DNA of 64,000 nt from Pampus argenteus (lineage: Eukaryota; Chordata; Actinopteri; Scombriformes; Stromateidae): assembly GCA_036937835.1 (NCBI GenBank), contig CM072880.1:15396001-15460000 (forward strand). The letters are read 5' to 3'. Each line of letters starts with the position of its first letter. The first letter of the stretch is position 1. A model generated the notes under the pieces. That model saw only the letters and a program-made list of their open reading frames with translations, had not been told where the DNA came from and ran no database searches. Shown in pieces: positions 20,161-33,431 of this stretch. The position numbers and the translations under genes were made by a program.

Positions 20161-20534
20161 TCCCATGAAAATACACAAAACAATGATTTAAATGTGTGTT
20201 TCTTTATGTCTTTAATAAATAAGTTGGTTTGTTTGCATTTATATTCAGCACATCTCGAGAAAACTGATGAATAATTTATATTTTAAGCACAATCTATGAA
20301 TTCTTTTTCAAAATAAAAGTTTGATTATATATCACAGTGTCACATCTAAAGTGACACCATAATGGTAAAGTAAGTTCAATTGTATTTTTAAAATGGTTAC
20401 AAGATTCAGTTTCCAGCTCACCTTGAAAGTACAGTCTATCACATATTAAAATCATATCCAGATGCTATATGTATATATTAGTATTTGAAGTTGTGTATAC
20501 AATTCATACAGAGCACAGATAGGCCTGTTAACAT

Positions 20535-20850
20535 ATTGCTGTCACTTCATATTTGTGATATTGTATATTTTTGTCTCCAAGACAAATAATGTTCATGTAC
20601 ATTTTGGATTACAACAGATAGATGAATAACCCTTATTAACATGAATAATAATAGTACAGATGGTATAAATAAATACTAAAGGCTACTTTAATGTTCAATT
20701 ATTCACCGTAAATAAATAAATGCACTATTAAAAATAGTGTATATTAAACATAGAAATAAATGATGAAGACTGTGGCTGCATCTAATGAATAAGTCAATGT
20801 TCACACTATGTATTAATGTCTGTCCTTTCTTAAATTAATATACTAATTAT
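20535..20850. repeat. Right copy of the direct repeat about 300 bp long
   Basis: Diverged copy of 15975-16275 in the same orientation, offset by about 4.56 kb. The region 20161-20534 between the poly(A) signal and this repeat holds nothing that I can identify. Confidence 0.8.
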
Positions 20851-21070
20851 TTTTTATTAAGTCTGTAAGATTCAAGCTGCGTCATTTGTTAACATAGGTT
20901 CTATGTCATCTTGCAAATCAACTCAAATGCTCTTATTATTATAGTTCAGTAGGAAACATACATGGCTGTATTATGGAAACACCATCAGCATGTAATACTC
21001 TGTAGTTGACGTTGGGGGCAGCAGAGCACGTTACAGCGTAAACTCTGGTCAAAGTTAGAAGAAGAAGACG

Positions 21071-21084
21071 GTTACTGTGGTAAC
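21071..21084. promoter_or_regulatory. X-box-like RFX site at the ift74 promoter
   Basis: GTTACTGTGGTAAC is an inverted-repeat X-box (half-sites GTTACT and GGTAAC around GT). RFX factors use such sites to switch on ciliary genes. It lies about 1 kb before the ift74 ATG and just ahead of a probable untranslated first exon, which may end at the donor TTTAAG|GTGCGA (21230). Confidence 0.6.
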
Positions 21085-22058
21085 GTCAACATCATGTTGT
21101 GTTGCAGACTTTATTTTAGCTTAACTACACCATTTGAATAACATTTTAGTTAAAAAACTCAACAGCCGCTTCGGTTGGAAAATTGTCAGTCCTACACTGT
21201 CGACGGAAAAGGCCAGAAAGGACGTTTAAGGTGCGAAACACTTGGTGGCTAACAGCTAAGTTACTCCGCCGTATGAGCTAACGCTAAGTTGGAGTTTATC
21301 CGATAGTTCACGTTACCGTGTTTTCACACATGTAACTATAACATACCATTGACATGGCAAAGGTTTTTACAGCTAACTGCTAACGTTACTTCTTCGTCAT
21401 TTTCCTGATATTTTAAATTAAAATGTCATTAAGCTAATAGAAATTCTATCAACGGCTGTTATTTGTAGCTTTCCTCCTTTAAAATCAGTTAGTTGGCGTT
21501 AGTTAGCAGCAAGCTAACGACGGTACGTAACGGTAACCTCTTTTAGTTAAGCCATAACAGTAAAACAAACCTTTCCAAACTCAATTACATCACGTTGAAT
21601 CACACATGGATTTACTATGAATCAATACTACTATAAGGTTAAGGTAACATTAACACAAAGCTGCCAATTGTATGATAAGTACAAAATCAGTGATCTTTCT
21701 TCTCCTTGACTACTATTCCACACTGACACCCAAACAGTCCCTTGGGGCCACCGTGTTTATTTTAAATGAAATAGTGCTCATTGTGAAGACCTCCAGCACT
21801 TCATGTTTTCCATCTTTCCGTGTTGTAGTCTCACTTTATTAGCTGGATCAGGTGTGTGTAGAGAGAGATAGAAATGGAAATTGTGTTTTGCTTCAGGATT
21901 CAAACAAACACACGTCCAGTCACAAGAGAGTTTCACTTTCCTCTTGGCTGCTGTTACAAGGAAACATAATGTCACTTAGAAGCACTCAGCCATAGCAGCG
22001 TTTTTGCTTGTATGAATTAGTTTTTGTTGCTTGTGTCCACTGGTCTGTATTAGGCACC

Positions 22059-25000
22059 ATGGCGAGCCAGCGGCCTCCCTCCAGCATGGGCCGGCCTATG
22101 AGCCGCAGTGGATCTGTGGTTCCTGGGGCTGGAAGACCTCCAACAGCCGTCCGACCTCCTCCTACAGCTATATGTGTTGCAACTGGGGTAAGTCAACTGT
22201 AGTTTGAATGCTTTTTAACTTTTAGGTACAAGTACTTTTTCCTTCAGTGTACTGGGCACTTTGTTACAGTGTTAACTTGGATAGTTAAAAATACCCTATT
22301 ACCATCATTATGGCTGACATGTGTTTGTCCTCAGATGTATTGTCTTCTGATAGGTGGCACCTGGTCTGATGTGGTTTCATTCATTCATTTTAATTCAGAT
22401 GGTCCCAGGTACGAGTGGTCATCCTGGGATGAGGGGCGGTGTTCCCATCACTCCTGGAGTCCTGTCAGCACAGATCAAAGTGACTGACAGGCCTGTCACC
22501 CAACAGGGGCTTAGTGGGATGAAGACTGGCATGAAGGGTAGGTTTAAAGGAGCAGTAGCCCACTGTCACATGGATAGATTTCCATGGTTTGGATGCTGGC
22601 ACAGAGATGTGTCTAATTTGTAACTGTGAGCCATGTTAACACAGACATTACATTATTACAAGGCTCACCTCTGTCTCTTTCTCTCATCACCACACCTGCA
22701 CTTCTTCCATCTCCAAAAGGACCTCAGAGACAGATTCTGGATAAATCTTACTATTTGGGTCTTCTCAGGTAACACACACAAATCCCGCTCTAAAATATTC
22801 TGATCATGTCTTAAGTTATGACCGAAGTTATGAACCGAATTGTGCACAGATTGGGCTATATGTTATTGTGTTATTAGACCAGACTGCATATTAACAATTA
22901 ACTGTATGTTTCAAGCTCTGCGTTAGAATCATGTGACACTAAGACGAAAATGTGTGTTTTGTAAAACACGTGGAGCCCTTACTGGTATCACATTACTGCA
23001 GGAGTTTCCATTTTAAACCTTCAGTTCATACCAGTTCAGTGTATCGAAGTGACTATTGTTATTGTTGTGCTGTTAGGAGTAAGATCAACGAGTTGACCAC
23101 TGAGACCAGCAAACTGCACAAAGAGATTGACAACTACAACCAGGAGAACTCTGTTTATCTGTCCTATGAGAAGAGGTGAGTGCTTGTTTTACTAGTTAAT
23201 GCTGACAGTGTCCATTTTGTGATTGTCTTGATCAAAAAGTGAGTAAAGGAATAGATAAAAGGATGACTGATAGGGCATTGCAAAGCGTAAGAGTGCATAA
23301 GAACTGAACAAAAAATCCACAATTACTAATTACCCTTTGCTGTCTCTTGTTCCCCTGCAGAGCTGAAGGCCTGGCAGCAGAGATTAGGGATCTACAAGGC
23401 CAACTTGCTGACTACAACATGGTAAACAGCTGTAAACTAGTAGATGTTCAAACCCTACATTCTAACTAAACATATATAGAAGTCTACTGATGCTCTGTCT
23501 AGACTTGCAGTATTTATTTTCAGTGGCTGCTAAAAAAAAGTAATTTTTTTATGTAAATGTTGTGATGTAATCACTAACAATCTACAGTCAGTGTTGAAGA
23601 ATACTGGATACTAAACACTCCAACACATGCACTACAGCGGCTATGTCAGTATACTTAGTGGTAACTAAACACTATTTGAAGTTCTATTACTGGAATATTC
23701 CAAAAGCTGAAGTGGCAGGTAACTAAACACTGGATGTCCTACTGATATATAACCTACTTGTTGGATTCATTATTGGCTCTTTATTTGTATTTCTAGCTGG
23801 TGGACAAACTCAACACCAACACAGAGATGGAAGAAATGATTAATGACTACAACAATGTAAGTACACTATGTGAGTGGAAAAATAAAAAGTTCTTCATTCA
23901 AGATTGTTCATGTCACCAGACACTTGGAAAACAAAAATACATATACATGAGTGTATGTGTGTCTATCTTATTCATTGTTATTTACTGATCCTAAGTGGGG
24001 TTGGGTTTAGTCTCTCAAAGTGCTGCAAACTTTTTTTACACACATTTTTTGACATTTGACATGCATAATAACGATTATGAAAAATATGTAACAGGAGGGA
24101 TGACATTCAGTAGGCTGAGCCTGTGTAATGTAAATAGTGCTCTGAATGTTCCTTTATGTAAATACACTGTTAAAAAAATGAACGGAACAGTTAAACAACG
24201 CAATGTAACAGTCAAGTCAGTCACACTTCTGTGAAATCAAACTGTCCACTTAGGAAGCAAGACTGGTGGACAATCAGTTTCACATTGTGCAAATGGAATA
24301 GACAACAGGTAAGGTAACAGCAATTAGCAAGACACCCCCAATTAAGAAGGGGTTCTGCAGGTGGTGACCACAGACCACTTCTCAGTTCCTGTGCTTTCTG
24401 GCTGATCACTTGGTCACTTTTGAAGCTGGCGGTGCTTTCACTCTAGTGGTAGCATGAGACAGAGTCTACAACCCACACAAGTGGCCACCTCATCAGGAGG
24501 TGCCCTGATGTTGTAGGGAGGTTATACAGGCACATGGAGGCCACACACACTACTGAGCCTCATTTTGACTTGTTTTAATTGCATCATTGCATCAAAGTTG
24601 GATCAGCATGTAGTGTGTTTTGAGTGAGACTCCAAAACCAGACCTCCATGGGTTAATAAATTTGATTTCCATCGATAATTTTTGTGTGATTTTGTTGTCA
24701 GCACATTCAACTATGTAAATAACTATCTAAAATTGTTTAATAACAATATTTCGTTCATTCAGATCTAGGATGTGTTATTTTAGTGTTCCCTTTATTTTTT
24801 TGAGTAGTGTATAATATAAATGCCGTCTCCTAACTTTCATTTTCCTTCCTTCCAGTTGAAAGCCCAGAATGACAGCGAGGCTGAAAGCATTGATAGCATC
24901 TTCACTGAGAGGAGAGAGTAAGTACACGGTGGAAGTTTGGATTATGATCTTTATAGTGAGTTCTGTCCCACAGTTATGTTGCTTGAGATTTATGCTGTGA

Positions 25001-26832
25001 AATGATGTTATACACTCACCGGCCACTTTATTAGGTACACCATGCTAGTAACGGGTTGGACCCCCTTTTGCCTTCAGAACTGCCTCAATTCTTCGTGGCA
25101 TAGATTCAACAAGGTGCTGGAAGCATTCCTCAGAGAGTTTGGTCCATATTGACATGATGCCATCACACAGTTGCCGCAGATTTGTCGGCTGCACATCCAT
25201 GATGCGAATCTCCCGTTCCACCACATCCCAAAGATGCTCTATTGGATTGAGATCTGGTGACTGTGGAGGCCATTTGAGAACAGTGAACTCATTGTCATGT
25301 TCAAGAAACCAGTCTGAGATGATTCCAGCTTTATGACATGGCACATTATCCTGCTGAAAGTAGCCATCAGAAGTTGGGTACATTGTGGTTATAAAGGGAT
25401 GGACATGGTCAGCAACAATACTCAGGTAGGCTGTGGTGTTGCAACAATGCTCAATTGGTACCAAGGGGCCCAAAGAGTGCCAAGAAAATATTCCCCACAC
25501 CATTACACCACCACCACCAACCTGAACCGTTGATACAAGGCAGGATGGATCCATGCTTTCATGTTGTTGACGCCAAATTCTGACCCTACCATCCGAATGT
25601 TGCAACAGAAATCGAGACTCATCAGACCAGGCAACGTTTTTCCAATCTTCTATTGTCCAATTTCGATGAGCTTGTGCAAATTGTAGCCTCAGTTTCCTGT
25701 TCTTAGCTGAAAGGAGTGGCACCCGGTGTGGTCTTCTGCTGCTGGAGCCCATCTGCCTCAAAGTTCAACATACTGTGCGTTCAGAGATGCTCTTCTGCCT
25801 ACCTTGGTTGTAACGGGTGGTTATTTGAGTCACTGTTGCCTTTCTATCAGCTCGAACCAGTCTGGCCATTTTCCTCTGACCTCTGGCATCAACAAGGCAT
25901 TTCCGCCCACAGAACTGCCGCTCACTGGATATTTTTTCTTTTTCGGACCATTCTCTGTAAACCCTAGAGATGGTTGTGCGTGAAAATCCCAGTAGATCAG
26001 CAGTTTCTGAAATACTCAGACCAGCCCTTCTGGCACCAACAACCATGCCACGTTCAAAGTCACTCAAATCACCTTTCTTCCCCATACTGATGCTCGGTTT
26101 GAACTGCAGGAGATTGTCTTGACTATGTCTACATACCTAAATGCACTGAGTTGCCGCCATGTGATTGGCTGATTAGAAATGAAGTGTTAACAAGCAGTTG
26201 GACAGGTGTACCTAATAAAGTGGCCGGTGAGTATATTTACTTCTATAAAATGTTTGCTCTTTTACAAAATGGATTTAAATTACTTGGATTTTCCTGCAAA
26301 AACAGCCGATGTTAACTGATTTAAAGTTTGAATGGGGGAAATATTGAGAAATGAAAGCATGCATTTGTGTAAAGATAAGCTTTTCATGACAGTAGCGTGA
26401 CTTGTGGTCAAGTCAGGCAAAATGCTGAATTGGTATGTTTATGAGCTTTGATTGCATTATGGAGAACAAGTGTAATTTTATTGTTACATGAATGAACACA
26501 TTTACACAACAATCTTTAATTGGTTTGGAGTGTCATTTTTAGAATAATAAACATTATACTTCACAAAATCAATGCATCAGAAGAATGAATCCCTGTTTTT
26601 TGAAGCTAACATGAGGGCCTAGCTGCTAAATATAAACATCATTGTGTTATACAGTACAGGCACCAGGTGAATTATACTGTGCAGAAATACAGGGTAAGTC
26701 CCATTCACTGTGGTAGAGTAAAATGGGTGGGTGGGGGTAAAGACCAGTTCATTGATGCAGGACCAACATAGAGGGTTCTGACAAAAAAAGCACAGGGTTG
26801 GTCAGAAAAAGAATTTGAACTGGTTCATCTTT

Positions 26833-26865
<33 letters not shown>

Positions 26866-29800
26866 TACTTAGTCCCAGAATATTACAAACGGCTGTTTAG
26901 TGTTGAAGCGCCTTCAGCACAACCTCTTGTGTTGTTTTAATGCAGGACTGTTTTCAGTCTGAATGACTGTTAAACTCAGTGGTACACAGTCATTCATGCA
27001 TCACATATTTATCCCAATAGAACACATTTTTTTACACTTATAATGATGATACTAAACTGTGGTAAGAAAATAAATAACCTAATTATATTTTGCTGTCAGG
27101 TTATCCTCCTGAGGAAATGCAAACTACATATTCCAACTGGAAGACATATTATGATCTAATGTTTGGCTCTGTTTGTACAATATAACAGTCCCGAGTGTGC
27201 ACCTAGCTTTTGATTTCATCTCCACTTCTTGTCAAGGAAGCTGCTGTGCGCTTCTTCATGTTTCTTCTGAAGTCCCCTCACCTGCGTGCCACTCTTCTCT
27301 CTTGATGTACGGATCCTCAAAGTATCCGTCCTCCTCCTCCTCTTCGTCCTCCGCTACCTGCCCATCGTCTTGCTCAAATGAGAATGTCTGATGGCCCAAG
27401 TGTCTCCTTGTCTCTGAGAAGACGGTCGACACAATGTCCTCCCCGTCATCCTCTTCTTGGTGCAGTCGCTGATGCCGGTAGTTGTGGAAGAGCTTGTACC
27501 AGGAAGGCCCTTTGATGGCACACATGATGAGCATGGAGATGCACAGTGCCAAGACTGCAACGCATGCTGTGAACATCCATGTGTTGCCGTGCGCAGGTGT
27601 CTGATCTAGTTGGGATTGCAGGGTGGAGATTGGGAAGAGAGACCTGTCCGTTAAGTTGTGTTTTATTTGGATATCCACATATATAATAGAAATCGTCCTA
27701 CCTTTGTTGATGCTGGTGTTCCGGTTTGAAGTCAGCGTAGTTTTTGGCAAAGTGGATGTGACCATAGAGATGACTGTTGTGTTACCTGGTGGGTGTTTTG
27801 TGTGTGCAGTGGAGGACGGTGGTGGTGATAGATAACACTTAGCTGTAGCCTCTAAAAGATCCTTTCCAGCCTGCGTCTTTGGTGAAGCACATGTCGTATT
27901 TGGCCCTGTGGTAGAGCCAGACAGGATGACATCATACTTCAGTTGATTGAATATATTTTATATGCTATATTTTAATACTGTACGATTTTTTACCAATGGT
28001 AACTCTCGCTGCTATAATCTCTCTAATGGTGCTCAGCAGTGGACAGGAACAATTCCAGGGGTTTCCTTGTAGGTTCAGCACCTGATGGGACCAGATTGGA
28101 TGAGGTTAAGGGATAAATAATAACCTTCTGATGGAGAAACAAAATGACCTGTCAACATTAAATAATTAGGGTGAAAAAGGTTTAACATTACAAACATGTA
28201 AATATTTTACCAGACAATTAACATTAACAGGATATTAAATCATTGCACATTCTTAGAATATCTCCAGGGATATGGGAGTTTACCTTTAGATGAATTAGCC
28301 TTCTGAATAGCTGTGGAGGGAGACTTGTCAGCAGGTTGTGGGACAGATCCAGCTCTGTCAGCTTATCTAGACCAGATGCAGAATCGGGGTCCAGGCTGCA
28401 ACCACACCCAGTAATAGGATCAGTGGTAGTACCCGTACTGTACTTATACCAGTGATGTAGTTCCCCACATATTTATATTTGCATGACATGTTTGAAATGT
28501 GTTCTAGTTAGTTTTTCTTTTTTATTTACCTGTTAATGATTTGGTTTCTGGACAGAGACAGCACTCTGAGGTGTGGTACAACAGAGAAGTACTTTGCTGT
28601 TACATTGGTCACCCTGTTATCATCCAGGTGGAGTTCTACCAGTCTGGGATAACTAGCCAGGGCTTGTCTGTCCAGCTCTTTCAGAGTAATCAGGTTCTTC
28701 TCAATCACTAGGTTAGTAACAGAGGAGTTGTTGTCACCACGAGGAATGACTTGTAGACCCTTGTTGGTTAAATTCTTTACCTGCTGATGGACAGACAAGT
28801 TAAAGCTTAAAGCAAAGCTGAAAACATTCCTCCATACATTTCTTGCAAAATTCGGTATAATCAAAGTTATAACGGCTGATCAATCTGAATAAACACAGAC
28901 AAGGAGAGCATGACGGCATTTTTAGACGTTTTCCTACCAGTTTGGCCATTTCCACAACCTGCGCATTGTTTCCCAGTGTATTCATTGCTACCACAGCAGT
29001 CATACACAGCAGTGGGAGATGTTGCCAGCACCTGTCCATAATCCTCCCTTGAAAGAGGACACGTGGAAAAACACTGAATAACAGATTATAGAAAATATAC
29101 TCCTCTGTTTTACCCGGCATGCTGAAAATATCAGTCTTTCTGCATTTCTTAAAATATATATATATATATACAGTACTTCCTAACTGATGGTCAGCTAGTA
29201 AGTTACTCTGTCACTGAACTGCAAACGTGTGTTTGCAGGATCTGCTGCAAAGACTGAAGTCTTTCTACATCCTCACTTTGAGTTGAGCTTCATGGGTAAA
29301 CAGCTTTGCTACATCACAGGTTCCTGTGTGTACATGTATTGCCACATCGGTTGCAGTTCATGACACATTATGCAGTTGTATGCTCTCACATAATGAGGTA
29401 TTGTATCATAAATCGTGTCCATCTTTTGAAAGAACAGCATGCATAGCAGCAGATTGGATACATATATCTTTTTAAGGTGGCAATGAAACAGCTTTGATGT
29501 TACAACTAACGCAGCGAGTATTGGGACTAGATTAAGGTGTTCTGAATAAATCCGAGTGAAAATCAAAACACATTTTTGAATTTGCTCAATATGTACAGTA
29601 TGTATTCCCATTGACCCTTTTACTTTGTAGAATCACACACATCCTTCTTGACACTAATCTGAGCACAAAACCTCTCAAACTATTCACTGCAATCTAGGTA
29701 ATCATGTTGCACTTCAGTGGTAATGAAAACCTCACCATCAGTTTGTGTACAGCTAATGAACTGACGAGTCAGTTGAAGATTTGTGAAGGCTCAATAAGGG

Positions 29801-32800
29801 TATATTACTGATGAGTTCTCTTTTCAAGGTCTGTCATGCAGGTAAAACTACAAGGCACATTCTTTATATGTTTGCACATGGCTATTAAAACCGATTCTGA
29901 TGAGAAGAACAAAGATCCACAAGACCAGCCACTGAGTAAGACAAACAAATATATAATAAATATATATTTTTTCTAATATCTTTGGTTAAAGACAAACTAC
30001 TTGAAAGTGAAATTCAGTGAAGAACATCCGCACCTGTTGCTTTTTGAACCCATGTAGATACTGTATGTCAGCTGAATGACCTTTAACCTGCATACACTAC
30101 ATCACCTGCCAGTGTCCTTTCTATTTTTTGCTTATAATATCTGTGATCTCAGTATTTAATCTTACTTTTTGCTATTCTACACTCAGTTATTGAATAATAA
30201 CCAAAGACACGTACCTGTTCTTCTGCGAGCAATAAGACAAACTTAAATTCAACAGTCGCCTCAAAGCAGCCAGCACAGCAAAAGACCTTTGTTCCTTGTT
30301 GTAAAACCTGAAGGCTGACATGCATGATTCCCACTAGCTTAACATTTATGATTGAAGAAGTCAATCCTTCCTTTCTTTACTTGAAAATATATATATATAT
30401 TATTATATATTATATATATTATTATATATATATTATTATATTATATATATATATATATAATATGTTTGTTTATGTTTCCAAATTGTATATCTCATTTTTA
30501 GGGAGGAAGTGATTGAAGGCTGAATGAAAGGAAACAAGGCAAACGGATTTACAGTAATGGATGGGCGAAAGGAGGGAGAAATAGAGATGGAGGAAAGAAG
30601 GGAATGATAGATAGAGGGAAAGAAAATGGAAAGGAGTAAAAGAGAAGGAATGGAGGAGAGTAGCAACATTTTCCCAGTGCATCTTGCATTCCACCCACAC
30701 TTCCTTTATAGACATCTAGCTGTCTATCTATCTATTCTGTGTCTTATCTATGTCCTAGCTTTGAATATGATTAGGGTTTGAATATGTCTAAGTCAGCTTT
30801 GACTTAGAAATGTCTCCTGCAATTGTCTGGACATAAAAAAATAAAATATTTCCTCCCCTGCTGTGTGTTTGCCCTGCAGACGAGAGGAGGCTATCAGGGC
30901 GATTGAAGAGGAGATCAGGAGGGAAAGACGTGTTGCTGACGAGGTTGTTCAGGCCATGCCCGCCACAAAGCAAGAGAAGTATTTCACCATGACGACAACC
31001 AATGAGGAGCTGCTGCAGGTATTAATCTACTGTCATGATCCTACTTCTATCCCTGAAGTAGTGAAGAATGTTACTGAAGTATTAGTGTAATTTTTTATAT
31101 AGTGCTGTTTTATTAAATCCTTTCAGAATAAACTTGACTCTATACATGTGCTGGCTTTTTTACATGTTGGAGGACTTACTGATACTCCATGTAAAATAAG
31201 TCATTTCCTTTCTCCATCTTCTTGTTTCTTGTTTTCCAGGAGCTGACTGTTCTCCAGGAGGAGCTGGACATCCTGCTGACCAGGAAGGAGGACTATGAAG
31301 CAGTGAGTTGGCTAACCAAGAGGAGAGAAGGGAGGGGGCAGGGTGGGAAAGAAAGGAGAGGAAGTGAAGTGTGGAGAGAGGCAGGAAGAGAATATAAGAT
31401 AGAGGAAAATAAATAGAAAGTGAAGTAAAAGCTTTTCTACATGTGTTTCATCCCACAGCAGTAGTGCAGTAGCTGTGCTAGAAGCAGGGGCAGTGCTAGT
31501 ATCTGCTAGTTGTTTTTGTCTGTGTGCAGGAGCTGTCCCACTCTCAGATGAAGCAGGAAGTGGTTCGGCTTCATGAGACTTTGTCAGCGCTGGAGGCGAA
31601 GCGTGACACCATGGAGGCAGAGCACAAGAGCCTGGGCTCCCCCCAGGAGGAAAGAGAGAAATTATTTAAACAGGTTAACGTCTTCATTATTGTCACAACA
31701 TAAAACTCATGTATGCAAAAACATATGTACAAATAAAGTTTCAGTAGACTTTTTTTTTTTTTACATTACATTAATCTAAAAGTTCCATACATATTTTAAA
31801 AATAATATTTGATTGCTTTTATTTTTCTGCTGGATCCCTTCTTTAAAGATTTATTTACAGTCATTACACAAATATCATTAAATGAATGCGGTATGAATCG
31901 GTTTATGATACATAAAAGAGATGAAGTCAACATAATAGAGTAAAATAAAGTGAACAGTATATTGTAAATGTGTACAGGATCAACAGACTAATAAACCAAA
32001 GTAAACAACGCTACATTTAAATTGGTTTCATGTGACTTTACAGATTCATATTCAGTAAAAATAGATGCTGTTGTTTTGTTTTCCAGGTAAAGGAGGATAA
32101 CCAAGAAATTGCCAGCATGGAAAGACAGTACGTATTGATATTAACCACAATATGATTTTGTTGGCACTCCAAGATTCTCTATCTGCAATCTCTAGCAGGT
32201 TTCATTTTAAAGACACACTGATCAGATGGTGGGCTCTGTAAACACACATCTTCATCATCGAGGAAAATTACCTCCACTGTGTGCGTGTGTGTGTGCGCGT
32301 GTGTGTGTGTGTGTTCAGGCTCACAGAGATCAGGGACAGGATGGGACAGATGACTGAGGAGATCCAACACCTGGAGCAGGACTCAGAGGAGGCTCAGGGT
32401 AACGCTCCATGGCTGCTGTCACCTTTCTCTGTCGCAGTTTTTACTCTGTACTGTACTGAGTGTTATTGAGTTATCCCTAAATGGAGACTATGACACTGTA
32501 AACTGCATCAAAGTCAAATCTGCTGGTTTATTTTTTGGATTTATCAATTGAAAGGTTATCTGATATGAATGACAAATGTCCCCCAGTTCAAGGTGACATC
32601 TTCATATTGTTTGATTTGTCTTCCCCAAACTGTTTAATTTACAGTTTTACAAAAACAGAAAAAAACAGCACATTACACATTCACATTAGTGATGATGGAT
32701 TTTATCAGTATTAATACTAAAATTACCTAAGTTGTACATTTCTGTCCATAAATGAATCTTTTAAGATTTGAATGTGTCTTTACTTGCTGCACACTAACTA

Positions 32801-33340
32801 TGCCTCCAGTGTATTTGATGTCAGTAGGGTTTCTTTCTAAACTAATCGTCTTTTGTGTCTCAAATAGGAGAGTGTCAACAGAAATACAAGGAGCTGAAGA
32901 GGAAAGAGGAGGAAATTGACCGTAAGTACTGAATCACATTCATACAGTTAAAAAAGTGCTTTTTTTGATATTACCACATTTTATACATGTTCTACAAACA
33001 CCACGATGGCTTCATTGGTTTAAATATAATTACAAACAGCTAATAGTAAGTGACAGTAACTTCCCTACTTTGTTTTTCAGGGTTCTTGGAGTCATTTGAG
33101 AAGACCAAGGCTCAAGAGCAGGAGAAGATGACCCAGAGCCAGGAGGACATCGTCTCCCTCCTGGAGCATTGCAGCAGGGTGAGGAGGAGAAGAAGGAGGA
33201 GGGAGGGAGGGAGGAGGAGGGAGGGAGGGATTTAAAGGAGAGAGATAAAGGAACGGCAGAGTAAAAATCAAGGTGGTTAAGAGAAGGAAGGACAGAGAAA
33301 ATGAAAATACCAAGACAAATCGTTGTAAAAGAGAGTAAAT

Positions 33341-33431
<91 letters not shown>

